Shown: in pieces, positions 8,580 through 16,532 of the stretch
Position numbering within the stretch: the first letter of the stretch is position 1
Layout: the number at the start of each line of letters is the position of its first letter
Assembly: GCA_964438605.1 (NCBI GenBank)
Contig: CAYTKT010000004.1
Coordinates: 20,725-84,724 of the forward strand
DNA from: Alangreenwoodia sp964438605
GTDB lineage: Bacteria > Bacillota > Clostridia > Peptostreptococcales > Anaerovoracaceae
Direction: 5' to 3'
DNA length: 64,000 bases
Position numbers and translations under genes: made by a program
Notes under the pieces: generated by a model
Seen by the model: the letters and a program-made list of their open reading frames with translations, nothing else
Database searches by the model: none
Told to the model about the DNA's origin: nothing

Positions 8580-8606
8580 ATCCGGCATCTTCCGTGCCGG
8601 ATTTTT
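8580..8606 (+). terminator. Second hairpin terminator between rpsR and gdpP
   Basis: An 8-bp GC-rich stem (8580-8587 with 8595-8602) with a 7-nt loop runs into a T-run (8602-8606), a textbook intrinsic terminator. It backs up the 8455 terminator. Bases 8607-9085 hold no convincing gene; a TATAAT at 8700-8705 could be the -10 of a gdpP promoter, but no well-spaced -35 was found. Confidence 0.7.
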
Positions 8607-9085
8607 GCATTTTTGCATTATTGTATAAATTGCTTAAAACGTTGGAAAACAGCGGTTTCCAGATTTGTGGCTGTTGAATTACGACTTTGGATGTGTTACT
8701 ATAATACGGTCAGATTTGAGGACGGAGCAATACGGGGCCTGTTCACATTCAAAATTAAATTCAGTGGTGTATTCAAAACAGAGCATTCCGTTTCGGTTCC
8801 TATAATCGGAACGACATGGATGAATCAGGTTTGCAGACAAATGAGCATGAAGCGGCCCGGATTGCGTCCAAAATGGCATCGGCCGGGTTAGACTTACGGT
8901 CGGCGGGTACAAACCGGCCCGGATTCCCGCTTCAGTCGGCAGACCGGATTTGAGATAATCATTCGCGGTCGACTCAGGGAACAGAACTCAGTACGCTGCG
9001 CCGCACTGCGGTGCGTGGAAAACGAAACGGGATTCTGCCGCATATGACGGCAGATCTGTGCCCGGAATGGGAGAGGGCAAAGCTT

Positions 9086-11302
9086 ATGAAGAGAAAATCA
9101 AGAAATCAACCGTTTTTATCGGGAATTTCAAAGATCGATATTATCGTGATGGTGATCATGACACTGATTCTCGGATTGGCCAAACCAATTCTGGCCATTG
9201 TGGGAATCCTGCTGACACTCGTCGCCGTAACGATCAATCTGAAGGTAACAGATGATAATTCCAGGGCGTTCAGTGAATATCTCGATGGTATTACTGCGGG
9301 TCTTGATGAAACGATCACAACTTCTGTGATTTTTAACCCTCTGCCGCTGTGCATTATCGACAACAAGGGTACCCTGATGTGGTACAATGAAAAATTTGAG
9401 GATCTTTTCGACGACCTGAAGCGGACAAAGTCAAATATTTATGATTTGACGGGAGTTAAACTGCATGAGCTGGATAACGAAGAACTGAAGGACAAGACGA
9501 TTCTTGTCAAGTCAAAGCATATGAAGGAGCGAAAATTCCGCGTCATCGTATCTCAGCCGCAAAACAGTATGCAGGGAGCGCGTATGCTTCACTGGGTGGA
9601 GACGACGACGATAGATCAGATCAAGGAAAAATATCGGGATGAGCGTATCTGTATTGCCTATGTCAATGTCGATAATTATGATGATATTATCGCTTCGGTG
9701 CCGGATGAAAGAAAAGCAGGCATCGGCGCCGAGATTGAGAATACAATAAGGACGTGGGCAACTCGTTCCCAGGCGGGTTTCATGCGTATGGGAAAGGCGA
9801 AATACGCATTGATCTTCGATTTCAGGACGCTTGAAAATATCGAAGCAAACAAGTTCCCGATTCTGGACGAGATTCGCTCGATCGAGACGGGCGGTGAAAT
9901 TCCAGCATCGCTGAGTATCGGCGTTGGGGCGTCGGGAAAAACTCCGGCACAGACTGAAGAGTACGCGGCGGCTGCGCTGGATCTCTGTCTCGGACGCGGC
10001 GGAGATCAGGCGGTTGTCCGGAAAGGCTCGATTTACGATTATTACGGAGGAAAGTTACAGACTGTTGAAAAGCGCAACAAAGGGAAGTCGCGGATTATCG
10101 CGCTGGCGCTCAGGCAGTTGATCGACCAGGCACCGCATATCTTTGTTATGGGTCATGTCATGCCGGATATGGACTGTTTTGGTGCGTCACTGGGTATTGC
10201 GCGCATCGCGAAAAACAGGGGCAAAAAGGCAAATATCGTCATCGATTCGCCGGAAGCTATTGATATTTTATATAATTTAGCAAAAACGGAAAAAAGTTAT
10301 AATTTCCTGTCGGCGGAACAAGCAGAAATGGAAATAGGAAAAGAAGACCTGCTGATCATCGTAGATACTTATAAACCGGGAATGACGTCTTGTCCGAAAC
10401 TGCTTGAGATCGCGGAGAAGATTGTCGTCATTGACCATCACAGACGGAGTACCGATTCCATATCGAATCCGACGCTGCTTTATCTAGAGCCTTACGCATC
10501 GTCGGCATCGGAGCTGGTGACTGAGATTTTCCAATACATCGCAACGGAAAAGAAGAGTATCGGAAAACTGGAAGCAGAAGCGCTGCTGGCCGGCATTGCA
10601 CTGGACACGAAGAACTTTGCCGTTAAAACAGGGGTGCGCACATTTGACGCTGCGTCCTGGCTGCGCAGGCAGGGTGCGGACACGACGCATGTAAAGCAGT
10701 TTTTCCGGGTGGATATTAACTCGTCGAAACTCGAAGCGAAAATTGTGTCACAGGCTTCTTTATTGCCGGGAAATATTGTTATTTCTTATTTCGATGAGCC
10801 GACAGAAAATATTTCCATGCTGATTTCTATGGCGGCGAATGCGCTGCTGGAAATCAGGGATATCAGGGCGAGTATCGTGTTGGGTGTCGATAAGGACGGA
10901 CGGACGCGTGTCAGCGCCCGGTCGTTTGGTGATCTGAATGTGCAGCGTATTATGGAGAAACTTGGCGGAGGCGGTCATCTGACGATGGCGGGAGCACAGC
11001 TTGATGTTTCCATGGAAGAAGCGATTCGGCAGGTGGAAATGGTGACGGCGGAATTTCTTGAAGAGGAGCGTCAGGAATTGCTGGCTAAGGAAGCGGCTGA
11101 GAAGGAAAAGGCGAAAGCCGCGATGGAAAAAGAGGAAGCACGGATTGCAGCCGAAAAAGAAAAGCTTAAAGCTGCATCGATAAAGGAGAAATTTAAGACG
11201 ACGGGTCTTGAAAAAATCAGAGCGGCGACTGTGTCAGAAAAAGAGAAGGAACGCAAGGATGATACAAAGCGCCTGCAGGTGCCGACGGAATCTCAGGAAT
11301 AA
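9086..11302 (+). CDS. gdpP: Cyclic-di-AMP phosphodiesterase, GdpP type
   Basis: Membrane-bound DHH-family phosphodiesterase that hydrolyses c-di-AMP. From the ATG at 9086 it has 738 residues: two membrane segments (about 12-52), a PAS-like domain (about 85-160), a degenerate GGDEF domain (about 175-315), the DHH domain with GHVMPDMDCFGAS and VVIDHHRR (about 350-505), and DHHA1 with GGGGH near 630. A tail of about 75 residues, almost all Glu/Lys/Ala and probably coiled coil, follows and is not usual. An earlier in-frame start (9011) is possible, but the transmembrane-adjacent start with GAGAGGG upstream is preferred. It heads the familiar gdpP-rplI-dnaB-purA block. Confidence 0.92.
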   Translation: MKRKSRNQPFLSGISKIDIIVMVIMTLILGLAKPILAIVGILLTLVAVTINLKVTDDNSRAFSEYLDGITAGLDETITTSVIFNPLPLCIIDNKGTLMWYNEKFEDLFDDLKRTKSNIYDLTGVKLHELDNEELKDKTILVKSKHMKERKFRVIVSQPQNSMQGARMLHWVETTTIDQIKEKYRDERICIAYVNVDNYDDIIASVPDERKAGIGAEIENTIRTWATRSQAGFMRMGKAKYALIFDFRTLENIEANKFPILDEIRSIETGGEIPASLSIGVGASGKTPAQTEEYAAAALDLCLGRGGDQAVVRKGSIYDYYGGKLQTVEKRNKGKSRIIALALRQLIDQAPHIFVMGHVMPDMDCFGASLGIARIAKNRGKKANIVIDSPEAIDILYNLAKTEKSYNFLSAEQAEMEIGKEDLLIIVDTYKPGMTSCPKLLEIAEKIVVIDHHRRSTDSISNPTLLYLEPYASSASELVTEIFQYIATEKKSIGKLEAEALLAGIALDTKNFAVKTGVRTFDAASWLRRQGADTTHVKQFFRVDINSSKLEAKIVSQASLLPGNIVISYFDEPTENISMLISMAANALLEIRDIRASIVLGVDKDGRTRVSARSFGDLNVQRIMEKLGGGGHLTMAGAQLDVSMEEAIRQVEMVTAEFLEEERQELLAKEAAEKEKAKAAMEKEEARIAAEKEKLKAASIKEKFKTTGLEKIRAATVSEKEKERKDDTKRLQVPTESQE

Positions 11303-11394
11303 AGGCGTTTCACGTGAAACAAAATGCGAAATACCTGAAACAGAAAAAAGCAGCGCACATGCGCGGAAATCTGAGAAGAAGGGGGAAATGAGGT

Positions 11395-11838
11395 ATGAAA
11401 GTTATATTGCTGCAGGATGTCAGAGGCCAGGGAAAAGCCGGTGAAATCATTAAAGTCAGTGATGGTTACGCCAGAAATATGCTGTTCCCGAAAAATCTCG
11501 CAAAGGAAGCAACTCCGGGCAATATTAAAGCGTTGGAGACAAAAAAAGCAAAAGAAGCGGAACGTTTGGCGGAAAAGAAGAAGGAAGCAGAGGAACTGAA
11601 AAAAGTTCTTGAAAAAGAAATAATCCAATTGAAATCAAAAGGCGGTGAAGGCGGCAGACTATTCGGCTCCGTGACGAATGTCGATGTAGCTGAAGCGATT
11701 AAAACGCAGCTTCAGATTGATATTGACAAAAAGAAGATCAATATTCCGTCACCGATTAAAATGGTAGGAAGACACGCGGTCGATATTAAGCTGTTTACCG
11801 ATGTCAGTGTAAGGGTGACGGTGGAAGTTTCCGTATAA
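11395..11838 (+). CDS. rplI: 50S ribosomal protein L9
   Basis: 147-residue L9: MKVILLQDVRGQGKAGEIIKV start, YARNMLFPKNLA, then the long Lys/Glu helix linking the N- and C-terminal RNA-binding domains, and KGGEGGRLFGSVTNVDVAEAI in the second domain. Preceded by GGGGGAAATGAGGT. Lies between gdpP and dnaB as in Bacillus and Clostridium. Confidence 0.97.
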   Translation: MKVILLQDVRGQGKAGEIIKVSDGYARNMLFPKNLAKEATPGNIKALETKKAKEAERLAEKKKEAEELKKVLEKEIIQLKSKGGEGGRLFGSVTNVDVAEAIKTQLQIDIDKKKINIPSPIKMVGRHAVDIKLFTDVSVRVTVEVSV

Positions 11839-11866
11839 TTATGAATATATAAATAAGGAAAGTCAA

Positions 11867-13195
11867 ATGGAACAAAGAATACCGCCCCACAGCGATCATG
11901 CGGAACGTTCCGTTCTCGGTGCAATTATGCTGAGTAAAGACGCACTGTTTGACGTTCTTGAGATCCTGACGCCGGATGATTTTTACAGCGAAATCAATCG
12001 CGAGATTTTTACGGCAGCGTGGGATTTGAACAGGGCGTCAACCCCTGTCGATGCGCTGACGGTTAGTGAGGAATTGAAAAAACGGAAGACGTTGGAGATG
12101 GTCGGCGGCAGAGCTTACGTGGCAAGTCTGTCCGGTATGATTCTATCTACGGCCAATGCCACAGCTTATGCGAAAATCGTCAGGGAAAATGCGGTTTTGC
12201 GAAGGTTGATCTCCGTTTCGGCGGACATCATGGAAAAAAGCTATAAAGAATCAACGGATGCTACACAGGTTCTCGATTTTGCGGAGCAGGGCATTTTCGA
12301 TATTGCCCGTCTGAACCAGAAGCGTGATTTTACGCTGCTCAAAGATATTTTATGGGAAAATATGGACGAAATCGACAGACTGTCAGGACTGGACGGCGGG
12401 CTGACGGGTCTGACCACGGGATTTGTAGATCTGGACGCAAAGACATCGGGCCTTCAAAAATCAGATCTGATTATTCTGGCGGCGCGTCCGAGTATGGGAA
12501 AGACGGCGTTTGCTTTGAATATCGCTCAGAATGCGGCGCTCAAAGGCGGCGCTCATGTTCTGATTTTTTCACTGGAAATGTCGAAGGAGCAGCTTGGGCA
12601 AAGACTTTTGAGTATTGATTCCTGTGTGGAGCTTTCGCGTCTTAAAACGGGCGAGCTTTCAAGAGGTGACTGGGAGGATTTGAATATAGCCATCGATCGC
12701 TTATCGGGCGCTCAGATTTATATTGACGACACACCGGGCATTTCCGTTATGGAGATGAAAAACAAGTGCAGGCGGCTTAAAGCAGAAAAAGGGCTTGATC
12801 TGGTCGTCGTCGATTATCTGCAGCTTATGAGTTTTGAAGGAAAATCGGAAGGACGCCAGCAGGAAGTCAGCACACTGTCGCGGATGCTGAAGCAGCTGGC
12901 CAGAGAGATGGAGTGTCCGGTTATCGTTTTATCCCAGCTTTCCCGTGCGGTGGAGCAGCGGATGGATCACAGGCCGCAGCTTTCTGATCTCAGAGAGTCG
13001 GGGGCGATTGAGCAGGACGCAGATATTGTAATGTTTCTTTACAGGGACGAATATTATAATCCCGAAACGACGGAAAAGCCGAATACCTGCGAAGTCATTA
13101 TCGCAAAGCAGCGGAACGGCCCGACGGGCAGTCTGGACTTGACATGGCTCGGAAAATATACAAAATTTGCAGACAGAAGTCCGCTGCAGATCTGA
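11867..13195 (+). CDS. dnaB: Replicative DNA helicase DnaB
   Basis: 442-residue RecA-fold hexameric helicase that unwinds DNA at the fork. The N-terminal primase/loader-interacting domain (about 1-110) begins PPHSDHAERSVLGAIM. The motor domain follows with Walker A ARPSMGKTAFAL near 207, Walker B LDLVVVDYLQLM, and C-terminal motifs SQLSRAVEQR and RESGAIEQDADIV. Called dnaC in B. subtilis. The only loader-like sequence nearby is the DnaD protein at 15114. Confidence 0.96.
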   Translation: MEQRIPPHSDHAERSVLGAIMLSKDALFDVLEILTPDDFYSEINREIFTAAWDLNRASTPVDALTVSEELKKRKTLEMVGGRAYVASLSGMILSTANATAYAKIVRENAVLRRLISVSADIMEKSYKESTDATQVLDFAEQGIFDIARLNQKRDFTLLKDILWENMDEIDRLSGLDGGLTGLTTGFVDLDAKTSGLQKSDLIILAARPSMGKTAFALNIAQNAALKGGAHVLIFSLEMSKEQLGQRLLSIDSCVELSRLKTGELSRGDWEDLNIAIDRLSGAQIYIDDTPGISVMEMKNKCRRLKAEKGLDLVVVDYLQLMSFEGKSEGRQQEVSTLSRMLKQLAREMECPVIVLSQLSRAVEQRMDHRPQLSDLRESGAIEQDADIVMFLYRDEYYNPETTEKPNTCEVIIAKQRNGPTGSLDLTWLGKYTKFADRSPLQI

Positions 13196-13473
13196 CGCAA
13201 GCGGCAGGGCCGGCAGCGTGAGGAAAGCGTAATTGATATAAAAAGAGATAATCTGCTGATTCAGCGGATTCATTAAGGTTTCATACTTAAAATACAAATT
13301 CAAAGAGTGAAAACTTTGAACACGGGTGTGACTTAACAGTTTTATTGTTAAATATTACTTCATGTTACTCAATAATTTTTAACACCGAAAAGGGATTGCC
13401 GGCAAGTGGAAAGACATGCCGGACTTCGGAGCCGGTCGAACCGGCTGTTCGGTGAAACGAAAGGATGGAAGCA

Positions 13474-14760
13474 ATGGCAACATTAGCAGTAGTCGGAACT
13501 CAGTGGGGAGACGAAGGCAAAGGAAAAGCGATCGACTATTTCGCGACGCGCGCGGACGTAGTTGTGAGGGCTCAGGGCGGAAATAACGCGGGACATTCTG
13601 TTGTCGTCGGCGGTAAGAAGTACGCGCTTCATCTGATCCCATCCGGCGTCCTGAATCCTTCCGCTGTAAATATCATAGGAAACGGTGTCGTATTCGATCC
13701 GGCAGGCTTTTTTGAGGAGATTGAAAATCTCGGAAAGGACGGAATTGATACGTCAAATGTTTATATAAGTGACAGGGCGCATATTGTATTTCCTTACCAC
13801 AAGAAGATCGACGCACTCGGCGAAGTCATGAAGGGCAAGTCGAAGGTGGGTACGACAAATAAAGGAATTGGCCCGTGTTACATGGATAAAATGGAAAGAA
13901 CCGGAATCCGGATGTGCGATATGATGGATGACGATACATTTATAAAGAAACTTTCTGCGCAGATCGACAGAAAAAATGAAATTATTACGAAGATTTACGG
14001 TGCAGAGGCGATGGATAAAGAGGCGATGACTGAGGAATACCTAGGTTATGCGCGAAAACTCAGACCATATATCAGGGATACGGGCGTTATGGTGCATGAA
14101 GCCATAAAGGCTGGAAAGAAAGTCCTGTTTGAAGGGGCTCAGGGCGCGATGCTCGATATTGACCTTGGAACTTATCCATATGTTACGAGTTCTCATCCCG
14201 TATCCGGCGGATTTGCGACAGGCGGAGGCATCGGGCCTCAATGTATTGAAGAGGTCATTGGCATCGTAAAGGCTTACACAACGCGTGTGGGTGCGGGTCC
14301 GTTTGTTACGGAGGAGGACAACGAAACAGGTGATGCGATCCGCGAAGTGGGCCATGAGTATGGCGTTACAACAGGCAGACCGAGACGCTGCGGCTGGCTT
14401 GATCTTGTCGTGATTCGCTATGCGGCGCGTATCAACGGACTAACGGGCATTTCACTGATGTTGCTTGATGTTCTCGACCAGTTTGAAACGATTCAGGTGT
14501 GTGTTGGTTATGAAACGCCGGAAGGAGAGGTTATTACGGATTTTCCGGCAAGCCTTGATCTGGTGGAATCGTGCAGGCCTGTTTACAAAAAACTGAAGGG
14601 CTGGCATACGCCGACGGCGGAATGCAGGAAGTATGAGGAACTTCCGCAGGAGGCAAAGGAGTATATTGGTCTGATCGAGCAATTTACCGGTGTTCCGGTC
14701 AGAATCGTTTCAGTCGGACCGGACAGAGAACAGACGATAGTAAGAGGCGAATTATTTTGA
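13474..14760 (+). CDS. purA: Adenylosuccinate synthetase
   Basis: Catalyses IMP + aspartate + GTP to adenylosuccinate, the first committed step to AMP. The N-terminal GTP-binding motif GTQWGDEGKGK is intact, as are NAGHSVVVGGKKYALHLIPSG, VGTTNKGIGPCYMDK and the C-terminal PVRIVSVGPDREQTI. The ATG at 13474 (428 residues) is preferred over 13465, because AAGGA (13461-13465) is well spaced only for the downstream start. Placed 278 nt after dnaB, completing the conserved block. Confidence 0.95.
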   Translation: MATLAVVGTQWGDEGKGKAIDYFATRADVVVRAQGGNNAGHSVVVGGKKYALHLIPSGVLNPSAVNIIGNGVVFDPAGFFEEIENLGKDGIDTSNVYISDRAHIVFPYHKKIDALGEVMKGKSKVGTTNKGIGPCYMDKMERTGIRMCDMMDDDTFIKKLSAQIDRKNEIITKIYGAEAMDKEAMTEEYLGYARKLRPYIRDTGVMVHEAIKAGKKVLFEGAQGAMLDIDLGTYPYVTSSHPVSGGFATGGGIGPQCIEEVIGIVKAYTTRVGAGPFVTEEDNETGDAIREVGHEYGVTTGRPRRCGWLDLVVIRYAARINGLTGISLMLLDVLDQFETIQVCVGYETPEGEVITDFPASLDLVESCRPVYKKLKGWHTPTAECRKYEELPQEAKEYIGLIEQFTGVPVRIVSVGPDREQTIVRGELF

Positions 14761-15013
14761 TTCGCACTTTTTACTTTATTGCGGGAATGTATAGCGGCAG
14801 ACCGGCTATGTGAAAGTGAAGTGAAATTTTCGTGAAGAACGGACTGAAATTTGATCTCATTAAGCCGGGAAGCGGCGAAAAAATTTTGCGGCTGCCCGAT
14901 TCGCAGCGGGTATGACAGCGAGGCTGTTACCGGCTGTAGACGTGGAATATGGAAAAGAAAAATATTTTGGAAGTGGCGTAATTTGAAGGAAAAAATAAAC
15001 GAAAAACGGCGAT

Positions 15014-15042
15014 CCGTCGGCAATTTTGCCGACGGGTTGTTT
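15014..15042 (+). terminator. Terminator after purA
   Basis: A perfect 9-bp stem (15014-15022 with 15027-15035) with a 4-nt ATTT loop is followed by GTTGTTTT. The stretch 14761-15013 between purA and this hairpin holds no gene that I can support. Confidence 0.7.
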
Positions 15043-15065
15043 TGTGACAGAATATTTCACACACC

Positions 15066-15088
15066 TATCACAATGTTTGTGATACAAT
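15066..15088 (+). promoter_or_regulatory. Palindromic operator-like site over a -10 box before the DnaD gene
   Basis: TATCACAA (15066-15073) and TTGTGATA (15077-15084) form a perfect 8-bp inverted repeat with a 3-nt spacer. It overlaps the candidate -10 TACAAT (15083-15088), 26 nt before the DnaD start codon. A dimeric repressor site is the simplest reading. No -35 of good match was found. Confidence 0.4.
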
Positions 15089-15113
15089 AAATTTTGTATA
15101 TGAGGACAGCGGT

Positions 15114-16391
15114 ATGAACTTCAGACGTGAAAAATTTAAAAATCCGTATCTCGGTGATACCCAGGTGGAAAATATTTTTTTGATGGAATATATGGCTGCA
15201 GCCGACGGAGATTTCGTAAAGGTTTATCTTACCGCGCTGATGTATGCGGATGATGAGTATATGTCAAACAGTCTGATTGCCAGGCATCTGGGCATGAATG
15301 AAGAAGATGTGCTCCGCGCCTGGAATTACTGGGAGGACTGTGGCGTAATCAGAAAACGATATAGAGATCCGCAGGACAGGTTTCATTATACGGTCGAATT
15401 TATCAATCTGAAGGAAAAGCTGTTCGCACCGCAAAAAAAAGCGGAAAGCGGCACAGGTACAATGGGTGAAGAGTCTGCTTCAGAGGGGAGCAGCAGTCTT
15501 ATGGATGATAAGGTGCTCCGGGAAACGTTTGAGAGCATCGAACATATCACAAACAGAATGCTGGAAAGCAGAGAGGCTTCTGCCATCGTATCGTGGATTC
15601 ATGAAGACGGTGTGGATCCGGACCTCATATGCTTTGTATATAAATTTTGTGCGGAGCATCGTGAAAGCAGCAGATTTCAGTATGTTGCCAATGTACTCCG
15701 GCATTGGATGGAGGAAAATGTAAGGACTGTGGAGGATGCGGAAAAGTTTCTTCAGGAAACGGATCTGCGGCATAACCAGTACAGACGTGTGATGAAAGCT
15801 CTGGGATTTCATCGGAATCCTACGGAAAAGGAGGAGATGATTATAGATTCCTGGTTCGACGAGCTGGGCTTTGATATCGGCAAAATTCTTGAAGCCTGTG
15901 CGAAGACGAGCGGAATTTCAAATCCAAACATCAATTACGTCAACAGTATTCTGCTCTCATGGAGCGGAAAAAAAGCGAAATCGGCCTCCGGCGCCGGCGG
16001 CACGGCGAAGGAGGGCAATCCTGCAGCAAAGGTTAAACGGCTTTACGAGGAGCTTCGTAAGCGGAAAGAGGCGGAACTTGAGGAACGCAGGCGGGATGTA
16101 TACGCAAAGGTTCCCAGGATTCGGGAGATTGATATGTTGCTGAAGAAGACAAATCTCGAACTTTCGAGGCTGGCACTCAGCAGCGGCGCAAATGCGTCGG
16201 AAGAACGCCGTCGTTTGACCAGTCAGCTGAACGATCTCAGCGCAGAAAAGGCATTTTTGCTTACAGAGCAGAATTTGCCTTGCGATTATCTTGAGATACA
16301 GTATGAATGCAAGTATTGTAAGGATACAGGAGTGCTCGACAGCGGCCAGAGGTGCAGCTGTTACTCCGAAAAACTGAAGCGATACATTTGA
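15114..16391 (+). CDS. DnaD-domain replication protein fused to the N-terminal region of a DnaI/DnaC loader
   Basis: A 425-residue primosome-type protein. About 20-110 is a winged-helix DnaD N-terminal domain (FLMEYMAAADGDFVKVYL). About 155-218 and 222-290 look like two DnaD C-terminal modules, the second with the IDSWFDELGFD and NINYVNSILLSW signatures. From about 300 on, the sequence reads like the start of a clostridial DnaC/DnaI helicase loader: a charged coiled coil, EKAFLLTEQNLPCDYLEIQY, and a zinc-ribbon-like cluster with Cys399, 402, 414 and 416. It then stops eight residues later; the AAA+ ATPase that normally follows is missing here and in the next 130 bases in any frame. Probable role: helicase recruitment at replication restart. 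The loader ATPase may be encoded elsewhere or lost. Confidence 0.85.
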   Translation: MNFRREKFKNPYLGDTQVENIFLMEYMAAADGDFVKVYLTALMYADDEYMSNSLIARHLGMNEEDVLRAWNYWEDCGVIRKRYRDPQDRFHYTVEFINLKEKLFAPQKKAESGTGTMGEESASEGSSSLMDDKVLRETFESIEHITNRMLESREASAIVSWIHEDGVDPDLICFVYKFCAEHRESSRFQYVANVLRHWMEENVRTVEDAEKFLQETDLRHNQYRRVMKALGFHRNPTEKEEMIIDSWFDELGFDIGKILEACAKTSGISNPNINYVNSILLSWSGKKAKSASGAGGTAKEGNPAAKVKRLYEELRKRKEAELEERRRDVYAKVPRIREIDMLLKKTNLELSRLALSSGANASEERRRLTSQLNDLSAEKAFLLTEQNLPCDYLEIQYECKYCKDTGVLDSGQRCSCYSEKLKRYI

Positions 16392-16532
16392 GGAGGCGGG
16401 TAAAAAGCCCCACAAAGTAAGCTTACACCACGAAGCGCGGCTGCAGGCCGGATGAGAGAAACAAAGAAAAGTGATGCAGAAGATGATATACGCCTGACAT
16501 GCGCAAAAGTGTGGTTCTGAAAGGTGGTTGAA

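Noticed and set aside
8444..8891. Two overlapping + strand frames between rpsR and gdpP
   Set aside because: They run through two terminator hairpins, contain no recognisable protein pattern and lack ribosome sites.
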